Assembly: GCA_030248215.1 (NCBI GenBank)
Contig: JASANG010003329.1
Location: forward strand, 1-64,000
Source: Enoplolaimus lenunculus
Taxonomy: Eukaryota > Nematoda > Enoplea > Enoplida > Thoracostomopsidae
Direction: 5' to 3'
DNA length: 64,000 nt
The notes under the pieces are model-generated. The model was not told where the DNA came from, did no database searches, and saw nothing but the letters and a program-made list of their open reading frames with translations. The translations under genes and the position numbers were made by a program. Positions 23,800-52,000 of the stretch are shown here, one piece after another (position 1 is the stretch's first letter; each line of letters begins with the position of its first letter).

Positions 23800-24525
23800 C
23801 GTGTGGCTCTCAAGATAGCAGCGCCAGATGCTTGTTGTGTCATGATATTTTATCCCGGGGTACAGTTCAGGTAGCTAGAATGGGGAAAATGCTGCAGCGG
23901 GTTTCAGTACGACCCCACTATGGACTCATTTGGACAGCAAGCACAAAGCAACCTGGTCAGCTGTCCGTAGTGAAGAGGTCATTGCCGTTGGACTTCAGCG
24001 GTATCAGTCGAGTGAAACGTGCAGTTCGCAGGGGTCGTCAAACAATGGCAGTCAAACTTAAAAAATAAGGAAACGCAGTTTACGAAGGCCGAGTTTCTTC
24101 CGGTTCGCTCAAAACTTGATTCAAAAATTGTGTACCGACAGCAATCACTGAAGGACTCCATTGAGGTTAACGTGCCATATAAACCAGGCGATCCACGGCA
24201 AAAAGATATCGATTACAAAATTGGTGAGTGACTCAATGATGCTACGATACCATACAGAGCTGTCGAAAACGTTGCATTTAAACGGGTCGTGACCTGTTTA
24301 AACACCAGGTATAAATTGAAGTCGGCTCAGTATTATCGTACGGTTACTGTTCGCGACATTCATGCTAAGGTTTCGCTTCTGGTAAAAAACATGGTCTCAG
24401 ATGCTGCGATTACTCATTTTGCCGGCAGTGTCGACATGTGGACAAACAGAAAATTGTTCTGTTTCATTGGTTTTCAAGTCTATTGTAAAAGTTTTATTTT
24501 GCAATACGCTGTTTTGGAATAAGAT
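23800..24525 (+). pseudogene. hAT transposase with BED zinc finger, broken
   Basis: ARCLLCHDILSRGT (about 23828-23870) gives the Cys pair of a BED zinc finger, and THLDSKHKA (about 23923-23950, another frame) its His pair, so a frame change separates them. Then YRAVENVAFKRVVTCLNTRY, VTVRDIHAKVSLLVKNM and THFAGSVDMWTNRK follow, the typical hAT order from the DNA-binding region to the first catalytic block (SVDMWT holds the first catalytic Asp). A stop ends the frame at 24522. The RNase-H rest and the C-terminal dimerisation domain were not found downstream, so the gene is truncated as well as frameshifted. Confidence 0.85.
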
Positions 24526-24630
24526 AGTACTGGTACTGTTTGTGACTTGTTTTTTATTAATTACTGGCAGCAAAATCCTGCGATGCAGCATGCCAAACCG
24601 TAATATCACCTAAATGATTATGCCTTTGAT

Positions 24631-24937
24631 TAGGGTGTAAACGGATAGCGATCAAAAAACGAAAAACGGCTACTGAAGTATAAAAGTTTCAAAGATGTTT
24701 TATTTTTGCCAACACAACTAAGGCGTGCAAATATATTCACCGGGCTTTTAAAATTTTAATGAGAAAATATAGTGCATCAAAATTTTTTAAGCTTTTCAAT
24801 AAATTTTGTAATTTTTATTTCATTTCAATATTTGCAGAACATATTTTGAACGTAAAAATAACAGAATTTCAGTTGTTATAATAGAAACGAACACGGATTT
24901 CTACCAGAAACGGAAACGTGTATCCGGTTACACTCTG
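24631..24937. mobile_element. Nested hAT-like MITE with exact 8-bp duplication
   Basis: Ends TAGGGTGTAAACGGATA and TATCCGGTTACACTCTG are inverted. CCTTTGAT stands on both sides (24623-24630 and 24938-24945). It is 307 bp, non-coding, and sits inside the larger hAT element, so it is the younger of the two. Confidence 0.93.
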
Positions 24938-26299
24938 CCTTTGATATTTGTTTTAGGGACAATACAATATGGAGATGTGAAGCTCGTATAATGTTCTCAG
25001 TCGAAGTGATTTTTAGTCGAAGATAAAGACAGTTGTCTCGTAGAAAAAATTTCGGAGCATCTTCCTTGTTTATATATCGTCGTTTGTATGTGCTTACTTG
25101 TAGTTTTTGCGCTGTGTTTTTGGAGGCCAGTCGGCCGTCCAGTAATTCCTTATCAGTTTGCCACATAAAAAGCTAAAAAATTGTGACATCATTAATTTAA
25201 TATTTATAATCATATTTAGACTTCGATTCTAAAACTTCGCTGAAATCTGACATGTTGCCTACTGTTATCATCATGATCATTGTTAAGATTGAATCACGAG
25301 CTGAAACGAACTTGGTTGCAGTTGTATTATTGACAGCTCGTGTGGTGGGATAAAGCGTTTCATACATTCTATGATCTATTGCTTTTTAGAAATATATAGT
25401 GAAATGTTTCGCTAGAGTATATAAATATTTTTGACAGTAATAAATGGAATAATAATCTAATCGGATTAAATCATCTTAGATTTTCTCACCTATTTAGGAG
25501 GATTTTGTAACGTAAAGTTTATAGTCAGATTCAATATAAATGAAGTTAGTTTAGGTTTAAGTTTTGCTTCTTTGTGATAGGTACAAGTTGTGTCTACAGT
25601 TTCAGAATGAGTAACGGAGTCACTGCCGCAAAATCCACGTTTTCAATGGCTGAGCTGATTGCATTTAATGTACTTCACTCACTTTTGTATGAATGTCAGC
25701 TTAAGTTATTACAAGTTCTAGCCGAATGTTCGGACTGTTGAATAATACTAGAATGCTCATCATCATTGTATATCTAAGATTCTCCGAAATTAACTAAAAA
25801 TACATTGAAGGCGAATTTAGCTTCTGTGGAAAGTGGGGATCTACAAAACACAAAAAATAGGTAAAAAATTTTACTTCATATCGCTAATAATAATTAAACT
25901 ATTTTTCCTTTAATAGCGATCAAATTGCTTTAAAATGAATTTTTCAGTGACAAGTATATATTTATTGTTTTCCGGTTCCGGTATTTTTTAACTTTCCGGT
26001 TCCGGTATTTTATAATTCCGGCTGCACCCTATTGCTTGCCGCTATGAAGTAGAATTTTAAGTTTAGATTTTGTTATTCGTTTAAAGGTAGAGCTTAAAGT
26101 TTTCAATTGCAGTCACATTTTGACAATCAGCGAAATAATTTACTCTGCAACTGAGTATACTTCTACAAAAGCAGATTTGCAAATAAACGAAAAAATAGGC
26201 AAAATTTAAGTTCAATCAGCTTAAAAACTCATAAGCAAAAAATCGGAATTCCGGCATCGGAATAGAAGCCAGTCGGAATATTACACCACAGTAAGAAAC

Positions 26300-28545
26300 G
26301 AATTCATTTTTGCAGAAGCCGGAGGCACACCTTTAGATATACACTGGTAAATATGGTTTGTATTCAGAAATTGTTTTAAGAAATAGTTGTCATGGGTCAC
26401 ACATCATGAACCTATTCCACCTGATATATATCTAGCTATGTATACTAGCATATAAACAAATTTTTATATTAATCGCTCATCAATAATGCTAAAGGTATGG
26501 TTTTATTAACGGAAAATACTACAAATATATATTTTCATGCATATCAAAACATAGTTGTGTTTTTGTGAGTTAGCAAAAGATAACTGTATATAATTTATAA
26601 ACAATAAAACGAGTGTTTATTGTGACAAAGGCTCATTAATTTTGACCAAAACGTCATAATTCTTATTATTAAACATTTGCAACTTATATACGCCTTTATA
26701 ACTGATCTGAGACCCACATCAGTTATTAACCATCATTTCGCTACAGCTGCACAACTCAAAAAGATAAAAACTGCAAGCGTACATAATTTATTTACTTACA
26801 AAAAAATGATAAATATATGCGTTGCAATGCACTCATTCATGGAAATTAAAGAACTAACTGAGGCGTTTAACTGTTTTTACAATCTACATTTGAAAAATCG
26901 CTTCGTTTGTATTGCATGAACGGACGAAGACTGATGGCGATTTTATATATATGCTGCAATTGTTCAGAATGAAATAAAAATTACAAAATTCATCGAAAAT
27001 CTTAATATTTCGATGCATCCGGCATTTTTAGATCGGTCAATATACCAACGTCTGAATTGGGTTGGCAGAAAAATAAAACATTTTGGAATTTTAATACTTT
27101 AACACCTGTTTTCCGTTTCCGTCATTTTGATCACTATCCGTTTCCGTTTTCGTTATTTTTCCTATCCATTTACACATTGCTTTCTATGGTTACGCATTGT
27201 ACTCTGTAGAATAGGTACCTGTTTACTTTTTCGCTAAACTTGGTGTAAAACTCAGCGTTACTGCAACAGCAAGTGAATTGGCGTATGTATAGCACAACGT
27301 TTGAACTGAAAGTGATCCGAACAGAAATGCTCGATGAGTTAATTAGAAACATTTTTCTCGAATCTATTAACCACGACAAAGGAAAACACAAACACAACAC
27401 AAATTCACGTTTTAGTTACGCATCAGAGCTTCATATTGACAAACTATTATAGTACAGACAAATATATAGATATGTGCACAGATTTCACATTTAAAGTAAT
27501 ACAAAATGAAAAGGTAGCAGTTTACACATACAAAACAAAGTACTACACAAAGTAGCGTGTCAAAACAAACTGCCGATACACTTTTTACAATACTTCGCAG
27601 AATTGTGTTTTATGACAAGCCCATGATGGTAAAAACAAACATTTTATTGCATCAAACGCATTCTACGAACCACGAGAAGACACACACACACACCTCTTTG
27701 TTGCCTTGTGACAGCTCTAAGCTCATGTGCACCTCCACCTCGTTTAAGGTTAAGGTTTAAGCTTAGACTTAAAAATCTTCGATCAATAAAGGTAGTGGAA
27801 ACTACGAAGGACCGATGTAAGGTCCTGCAATGAACGGGCCAACTTATTGTTGCTGATATAACAAGTAAACACAACATACAAAAATAAACAAACAATGAAT
27901 CAAATCACAGTTGACATTGGTGTAAGACATCAGTGGAACGTCAGCGTTGCAAATATTAAAACAGCTTAAAGCAAATTTATCTCACTGAGCTATATCAAGT
28001 CAAGCTATGTTTCGAGGGCCCCAAATCTCCGAGCAAGCAAACAACAAAACTATTTTAGCGCTAAACCTTAATATAAAATTTTGGTGTTGATTCCTGGTGA
28101 GGGAATTGTCTGGCGGGCCTTTTACAGTATTTATTACTACATGAACGAACAACAAACAGCTGTAATCTGTATACATAACCCAAATAAAACAAGTTGTACG
28201 TAGTTATGAACCGATAGACAACCAAGGCATTAACTTGCCAAATATACATATTCACTCAAGGGTAAGTGGAAACATGATAAAATCAAATATACGATTGCAA
28301 ACATAAGCTAATTTAGCAAGGATTTGATTTTTGCGAAATTACGCACATCGTTTCAATTTGAGAGAAAACACGAAAAAGTTAAAACCAAAGTAATTGTGAC
28401 CATTTTAACTATTTAAATTATAATAATTTTAACTCTTTCTCAACCAATTCAATCACGGTTTATAACTGATATTTTAAAGTCATTTTACGCTTTAGAGTAA
28501 TAATTTCACATAATTCTTTTACATTTAAAAAGGTCCGTTATCCAA
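26300..28545. other. Intergenic, convergent 3' flank
   Basis: AT-rich sequence with no recognised gene. At 27085-27180 a few CGTTTCCGT words and TATCCATTTACACATTG resemble the right end of the MITE nested at 24631, so a degenerate copy may lie here. Otherwise nothing was seen. Confidence 0.5.
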
Positions 28546-28548
28546 ATT

Positions 28549-28554
28549 TTTAAT
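28549..28554 (-). terminator. Possible polyadenylation signal of TMEM184
   Basis: ATTAAA on the minus strand, 47 bases after the TMEM184 stop codon. It is the nearest signal-like hexamer, but a six-base match is weak evidence. Confidence 0.3.
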
Positions 28555-28600
28555 TATCTTTTCAAAAAAGCTGTACTAAATACTGAATGAAACCGTGATT

Positions 28601-45210
<16,610 letters not shown>

Positions 45211-46340
45211 TGTCTTCGGCGGCCGCGACTTTCGGCCTTATACTTGCTGCCAAATTTATGCACACTGAATACACTACTGAGCACACATGAACTAAATACG
45301 ATTCTGAGTAATGTAACAATCTGAAACCAGAATAATTACCTTCTTAACATAACTCCGTTCGTTGCTTTTACGTTGACAAAACTAGCAAATAACGAAGTCC
45401 AACTCATTCATTAAAATCGACTAGCTTCGTAACTTACAATTCACGCTTGGACCATATTGTAAAATGGATTAGCCCTATATAAATATTCATAGACAAGCCT
45501 ATTTTTCGCTAATACTTTGGCTTTTGCTTAGTAGTAATAGCCGTTTCCGATTTGATTGTTTTTACCATTCGTTTACACGCTACAATAGAGTAAACTTAGC
45601 TCTTATAAGTTTTTACGCCAGCCTCAAACATGAAACGAAAGCTTCTATTTCAGTCTTCAGTTTTGATGATGGCCTTTTCTTCTTAGTTTCTTTACTATTT
45701 ACAAGTTGTGGGTCGCAAATGAGGCACTGTATTTCTTTAGATGTCACAGTAAGAGTTACCTACTTGAACGCTACTTGCCAATATAAAATTGGTCCTTAGC
45801 AGTCGACTAAAAGCGTTAATTGCACATTTGTGCAACTTTTCAACAGAGCTGGAGTTTCAAACGCCTTCATAAGTGTATGCCGTATCATAGACAGCATTCG
45901 TTTACTAATTCACGTTTAAGCTTTCAGAATTAAACTAGCGGTTAATCTATTAACAATAATTGTTTTGTAGAAAGAACAATATTTACTTGCACTAGAACGG
46001 TGCCAAAAATAGGATTGTGGGGCTTTCCACTTTAATATATACATGTAAACCACTTTAACTGTATAGCTAGTGTTTGGGCTGTGGACTGTAAATCAATTTC
46101 GCTTCTGTCGGATTTTGGCAAGCGTTTATGAGATCCCGTATGCGAATTACGCTGTTGTGGTTTTCTTGTTCAACTCGCTAGTCGGATTCGAAAATATATA
46201 GAACTGGAAAAACTTACCTCAGTAGTTTAAAAATTGGCATTTGTAGTGGTATGGTTGCCTGCAGCATACGTGTCAACATAAGTCAACAATTGAGGCAGTC
46301 TTATAGGCGGGATGAGTGGCGGAGTGATAGAACGTAGACC
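45211..46340. other. Divergent intergenic region, TMEM184 side
   Basis: This is the upstream flank of TMEM184 (minus) and faces MON1 (plus). No gene or clear core promoter motif was recognised. A GC-rich patch (GGCGGCCGCGACTTTCGGCC) sits directly before the TMEM184 start codon and probably belongs to its 5' untranslated region. Confidence 0.4.
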
Positions 46341-46348
46341 GTGCCAGT

Positions 46349-46625
46349 CTAGGTAGAAACTGGGACTTCAGACTGTTTGCTAAGCATCTGGAGAAGCGGG
46401 TTACGAGTGGTTTCGAACTAGCGACCTTCTACCTGTCCCGTGTTGGTATACGTGGCGTTTAATAAACATTTACCGGCCGCGTTAGTAAATCAGAGCGGAT
46501 AGCGTACATCGAGAAATGGACTGAATAAAAGGCGTGATACAGGATACAGGGCTTAGGTAAAATCGCGAATTTCTTACACGTGTCAGGCAGACGGTGTTAC
46601 CACTGTGCCACGTAGCCCACCTCTC
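46349..46625 (-). mobile_element. tRNA-derived SINE, family B (copy 1, interrupted)
   Basis: On the minus strand the head reads GTGGCACAGTGGTAACACCG (A box) and later CTAGTTCGAAACCACTCG (B box). Between them, at about 46438-46582, lies foreign sequence beginning with a GTTGGTATACGTGGCG word that is common in this cluster. The body TTCCAGATGCTTAGCAAACAGTCTGAAGTCCC follows. Confidence 0.7.
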
Positions 46626-46847
46626 CAACTGTTTCTATTGTCGACTATATGTGGACCGTATGCTGCCGGCAAGAATACTACACAATGGGCATTGCAGATT
46701 TATTGCATATGCACCAGGACAATTATGTCTCCCATGCTAACATGCCATAATTTTCAACAAGGTAGCTCCTTGACCGTCTTTCCTATTTTTGACCGGATAC
46801 CGTGTTCATAGCGTGACAATTTACATTGCTTTCACGGCGTGTCCCCC

Positions 46848-46965
46848 GGGACTTCAGAGCTTTTACTAAGCAGCTAGAAAAGCGGGTTACGAGTGGTTTC
46901 GAACTAGCGACATTCTACCTGTCAGGCAGACGCTGTTACCACTGCTCCATGTAGCTCGTGTTGGT
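46848..46965 (-). mobile_element. tRNA-derived SINE, family B (copy 2)
   Basis: Minus strand: GAGCAGTGGTAACAGCG (A box), CTGCCTGACAGGTAGAATG, CTAGTTCGAAACCACTCG (B box), then the body ending in CTGAAGTCCCGGGGG. The same layout is seen uninterrupted here and interrupted in copy 1. Confidence 0.8.
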
Positions 46966-47057
46966 ATACGTGGCGTAGCATTCGTATGTGCATAGTGTGT
47001 GTAATGTAAGACACATACATCACATGCACATATAGTGCTACGGAAAATTATGATATC

Positions 47058-47218
47058 GGCCGCGTGGTGTAATGGGTAGCGCGCTTGACTCACGAGCGAG
47101 AGGGCCGAGGTTCGATTCCCGGCGTGGCTGTATGTTTCGGAGAAATTTAGAGAAAAAACCTTGTATATTCGCAGTACTTAGGAGAAAAGCGGTTGTCCCG
47201 ACCGTGCAGTTCTGACAT
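47058..47218 (+). mobile_element. tRNA-derived SINE, family A (copy 2)
   Basis: The best-preserved copy: GGCCGCGTGGTGTAATGGGT, an anticodon-arm region TTGACTCACGAGC, GGTTCGATTCCCGGCG, then the body to GTCCCGACCGTGCAGTTC. The first and last seven bases of the head still pair, with wobble. The anticodon stem has a mismatch, against a working tRNA. About 100 bases of further repeat-like sequence follow to 47326. Confidence 0.9.
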
Positions 47219-47334
47219 GGAGGTCCCATCGAGGTTGGCGCTGTAAATAACATGCCTATGGATTCGGGGAAGTTTGGATTCGCGGTCCGGGGCGACCGCT
47301 TGAAGAAGGAGGGGGAATGTTGGTATACGTGGCG

Positions 47335-47618
47335 CAGGATGCAACGGGAATTCCGATTCAGTGAAATTTTAATTTTAATCTTACATCTTTGTGATACGTT
47401 CCATAAAAATTCTGTATTTATTTATATAAATTGCTTTCGATGAGTTAACTTATCAGTAATTGATTGTAGGAAACAGACACTCAAATCAACATGATATTTG
47501 TCAATACAAATAATCTGTGTAGTCATAAAATTTCTAGTTCCGATTCCGATTACAATTCCGGTCCAGTATAACTTTGTTGTTCCGATACCGGTATAATCCA
47601 GTTCCGCTTTTCACCCTG
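47335..47618. mobile_element. hAT-like MITE with exact 8-bp duplication in SINE cluster
   Basis: CAGGATGCAACGGGAATTCC to TCCAGTTCCGCTTTTCACCCTG, 284 bp, with ACGTGGCG on both sides (47327-47334 and 47619-47626). It has split a SINE-linked word (GTTGGTATACGTGGCGTAGC) that is whole at 46968 and 43853, so it came in after that sequence was copied. Confidence 0.95.
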
Positions 47619-47709
47619 ACGTGGCGTAGCATGTTTATGTGCGTAGTGTGTATAATGTAACACACATACATACACGTGCATATATAGTGCTAGGGGAAAT
47701 TATGATATC

Positions 47710-47851
47710 GGCCGCGAGGTGTAATGGGCAGCGCGCTTGACTCACGATCGAGAAGTCTGAGGGTTCATTTCAGGCGTGGTCGCACGTTTCGGAGAAATTT
47801 AGAGAAACAACCTTGTATATTTGCAGTACTGAGAAAAGCGGTCGTCCCGAC
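47710..47851 (+). mobile_element. tRNA-derived SINE, family A (copy 3)
   Basis: Head GGCCGCGAGGTGTAATGGG with a damaged B box (GAGGGTTCATTTCAGG) and the body to GCGGTCGTCCCGAC. More diverged than copy 2. Confidence 0.82.
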
Positions 47852-48380
47852 AACCCGCCTCTTCAACTGTTTCAGTCGTTGAGTATATGTCGACCGTATG
47901 CTGCTGGCAAGCATACTACACAGTGTGCATTGCAGATATATTGCATATGCACTAGGACAAGCATGTCTCACATGCTTACAGACCGTTAACGGATTCGTAT
48001 GTTTTGTCGGTATATGTGCACGGTAAAGTGTGTGTAAAGCAGAAAGATTGTCATACATGTGCACATATAACGGAATATGAAGTCGTTGCAATGACCGCGT
48101 CGTGTAGTGTTACCATGATTGAGAGGTTAGATTCTCGGCGTGGTTCTTAACTTTGGGCAATATTTCGAACACGGGTCGTGCAGACTATCGTTTCGACAGG
48201 CTTTGTCAGTCTAGGTTGGAATCACGACTGCAGACCTTAGTTTCCCTTCCCTGCAACTAATTTTGTCGGCGTCTATATAATATGTCGATCGTATGCTGCC
48301 AGCCATCATATATACAGTATCCTGTACTCGGCCAGCTGTCATATACGCAGCACACTGTAATATATTGTCTACGCAGGAAA

Positions 48381-48505
48381 CGGGACTTCAGACTTTTAAC
48401 AAAGCAGCTGGAAACGCGGGCACCCTTAGCACAGATCGAACTGTCAGCCTACAGATCTTTTAGCGAACACTCTACCACTGCGCCACGCAGCCTGCCTCTC
48501 CAACC
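48381..48505 (-). mobile_element. tRNA-derived SINE, family B-like (copy 3)
   Basis: Minus strand GCGTGGCGCAGTGGTAGAGT is a near-perfect A box, and GACAGTTCGATCTGTGC a B box. On the plus-strand right side the flanking text CGGTATGCTGCCAGCTAGCATACATACAG is shared with 46660, 47893 and 48876, so a larger composite unit has been copied. Confidence 0.78.
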
Positions 48506-48761
48506 GCATTTTTCGCCGACTATATGTGTCGACGGTATGCTGCCAGCTAGCATACATACAGTGCACTGCACTATATTGCATGTGCACATAACGGACAAGC
48601 ATTTCTCACGTGCTTTCAATGAACAAGTACGTCTCACATGCCTCACTTTTCTCCAAGTTCGTCCCTTGATAGCCATGGTGTCCATAACGCGGCAATGTAA
48701 AGGCAAAATATTATTGCGTTCATTGAGTGGTTCCCAAGTCATTTAAGTAGATAAAGTTGGT

Positions 48762-48868
48762 ACATCAGACATTTTAACTTAGCAGCTGAAAAAGCAGGTA
48801 TATATACAGAGCGGAGATCGAACTTGAAGCCTGCGCATCTATAAGTTAACGCTGTACCACTGCAGGCT
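48762..48868 (-). mobile_element. tRNA-derived SINE, family B-like (copy 4)
   Basis: Minus strand GCCTGCAGTGGTACAGCG with CAAGTTCGATCTCCGC. The right flank repeats the ACAGTGCATTGCACTATATTGC word of the other copies. It ends about 180 bases before the MON1 start codon. Confidence 0.72.
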
Positions 48869-49051
48869 TGTATATATACAGTGCATTGCACTATATTGCA
48901 TGTGCACATAACGGACAAGCATATAGGTCGTTCCTATTTTGACTGATACCCCAAATGTTTTACATTTGAAATGTTTTTCCTGGTTCACACTGAGGATTGT
49001 GCCAAAATTTAGAACGATATATACAGGTTACAAATAGATATTTAATAGTCA

Positions 49052-52000
49052 ATGTCTGACACATCTGCAGCGGCGGATAATTATGCTGCGAGTGGCAGCG
49101 AACCAATCGAACTGGACTCTGAGGATTTGCTGGAAATTAAATCCGATACGGAAGAACAAGCACCAGGCTGCTCCATACATTTGAATTCAGCGAAAAAAGA
49201 TTGTTGTGATGAACAGCTATTGCAGGCTTCATTTGTTTGTGGCTCAAATACTGATTTATCTGAGTCTGGCTCAAGTAGTGATGACGTAGGTGACAGCTGT
49301 ATCGTTAATTATAGACGCAATAGAGCGTCAACTATAGCAAAAATAAGAAGTTCGTTCCGACATTCGGGTCGTTTCGACACTACTGTTTTGACTGAAACGG
49401 ATTCTGTCGCACAATATTTTACAAAACTACAGCAAACCCCGATTGAAAATGACCATGATTGTGTAGGTGTCAGCGAGCAGAAACATTTTGAGTCTGATTC
49501 ACCCGAAAAATTGCCGGTTTGCTCAAATAATGCAAACACTTTCGAATCAAATCATTCCAAATCAGAATGTGCTAAAGCTGTTCTTGATGCAGCTGATATA
49601 TCTGAAGTCAACGGTAGATGTGAACAGTTGAACGCAACGCGTGGATTAAGTCCCAATTTATCGCGTCAGTCATCTAATAATTTTGATTTTTTGACCAACG
49701 AACTAAGACACGTCTTTGTTTTGTCTGACGCTGGTAAACCGATTTATTCTTTGTAAGTTTTATGTATATATGTATTACATACAAGGTGTTTCGAGTCCAC
49801 GAGTGAGTCCAGGCTCACAATGTTCTCAACGGGATGCAAAAAACTCAGTTGGACGCACTGTGAACTCAGCAGGCTAACATAAAGTTTTTGCTAAACCGGA
49901 GTGAATGAATTTATTTTTAAACGTACCGAAAACCAACCTAACTTGCTACAGCTCAAGTTAAAATTTATGGTATGCATATGCACCTATGTATCCAAATCGA
50001 TTACAACTCACGCTGAGATGGGACCTATGAGGCATCTCTATGCTTCGGTTCACATGGACTTGAAACTCAAATGTTTCTTCCTGGCTGTCAAACAATTTCG
50101 TTGACGTCGTAAATGTTTTCCTCAATCGCTCTAACGGCATTTCGGAGTTTCGAGATCCGAAAAGAATCTCAGGAACCGCTTAACCGGTTTTGATAAACTT
50201 TTTTGTTTGAAAGCCTGTCATCCTGGGGTGTTAACTCGCAATGGTGTTTTAAAATTTTAGGCCGTTTATTAGCTACAGGCTAATTTGCATAATTTGTTTT
50301 TGCCTAAATTGGGACTTTTTAAGATCTTTCGCTAAGTATTAGGGTTACCAGCAATCTAATTTCAGCAATAAAGGGTTTTTGCTTGTGAGAAATCTGAATA
50401 AATTGCCTACAAACCTTCAAAACCGATAATAATACGTCGTTAGCTAACAACTAATTTGCACAATAGCATAATTGATAAGCCTAAATTAGAACTTTTTGCA
50501 GTTTTTTTCTAATTATTAGGGTTACTGAAGGGTTTTTGGGTGCGAGGGACCTGAATAAATTGTATACAAACCTCTAAAACCGATAAATGAATAGTTAGCT
50601 AATAATTAATTTGTATAGTAGCTTAATTGTTTAATTGTGTTCGAGCTTCGCTCAATACATGTATTCCCACTACGACTTGTATACATATAGAACCATTGTC
50701 GGATGTGCTGCCGAATGTCATGAATCTGCTTTTTTACAAGTGGACTATACATAAAAGGTTCGATTCGGCTTCAGAATATTTAAATACACCTTTTAACAAA
50801 AACTTAATCTTGGTATTAGCTGGGCGTCTTGAACTACTTATTGAGCGAAGCGAAACTCCGAGCGAAGCTCGGAGTTTCGCGAAGCGTTTTATGTTTTGTA
50901 CTTGGGGGTCGAAAGGTGGATGTCCGTCCGTCCGTCTGTCCGTCCGAAAAGAATCTCAGGAACGGCTGAACCGATTTTGATAAACTTTATTTTGTTTCAA
51001 AGCTAATTATCTTGGGGTATTAACCTCGCATTGGGGTTTTAAAATTTTAAGCCGTTTATTAGCTACAGGCTAATTTGCATAATTAATGAAGTCTAAATTA
51101 GGACTTTCCACTGTATTTCACTAATTATTACAGTTGGAAACAATCTGATTTTAGCATTAAAGGGTTTTTGGGTGCGAGAAATCTGCGTAGACTGTTTACA
51201 AACCTCCGAAACCGATAACTGAGCAGTTAGCTAATTGATAATTTGCATATTAGCATAGTTTACAAGCCTAAATTAGGACTTTTACAATATTTCACTAATT
51301 ATTTAGGTTAAAAGCGATATAATTTCAGCACTAAAGGGTTTTTAGGTGCGCGGAATTTTAATAAATAGTTTAAAAACATCCAGAACCGATAATTGAATAG
51401 TTAGCTAATAGCTAATTTGCATATTAGCGTAATTGACAAGACAAAACTAGGACTTTTTAAATATTTCAATAATTATTAGGGTTTACTGAAGGTTTTTGGA
51501 TGTGAGGAATCTGAATAAATTGTTTACAAACCTCAAAACCGATAATTGAATAGTTAGCTAATAGATAATTTGCATATAAGCATAATTGATAAGCCTAAAT
51601 TAGGCGTTTTACAATGTTTCACTAATTATTGGGGTTACAAGCAATCTAATTTCAGCAATATTGGTTTTCGGGTGCGAGGAATCTGAATAAATTGTTTACA
51701 AACCTCCAAAACCGATAATTGAGCAGTTAGCTAATAGATAATTTGCATATTAGCATAGTTTATAAGCCTAAATTAGGACTTTTTACAATATTTCACTAAT
51801 TATTAAGGTTAAAAGCGATATAATTTCAGCACTAAAGGGTTTTTAGGTCCGAGGAATTTGAATAAATAGTTTAAAAACATCCAAAACCGATAATTGAATA
51901 GTTAGCTAATAGATAATTTGCATATTTGCTTAATTGACGAGACAAAATTAGGACTTTAAATTATTCCAATAATTATTAGGGTGGCTGAAGGGTTTTTGGG

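Larger units (their letters stand above)
22730..26031 (+). mobile_element. hAT transposon, 3.3 kb, decayed
   Basis: The ends are CAGGGTGCAACCGGAATTCC and TATAATTCCGGCTGCACCCTA, inverted. The flanking octamers are CTGCTTGC (22722-22729) and TTGCTTGC (26032-26039), a 7-of-8 target duplication typical of hAT. The termini equal those of the short MITEs throughout the window, which makes this the likely kind of element that once moved them. It contains transposase remnants at 23800-24525 and a nested MITE at 24631-24937. Confidence 0.88.
22273..26294. mobile_element. Outer hAT-like element split by a 3.3 kb insertion
   Basis: A left end near 22273 (AGGGTTGCAATCGGAAGTAA) and a right end near 26294 (inverted GGTGTAATATTCCGACTGG) look like the two ends of one CGGAAT-rich MITE. 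The element at 22730-26031 lies between them. The flanks of the outer element do not show a clear duplication, so this call is tentative. Confidence 0.4.

Noticed and set aside
24876-25166. Minus-strand frame of 96 codons inside the hAT element.
   Set aside because: It crosses the right end of the nested MITE, so it cannot be an original gene; no family match.
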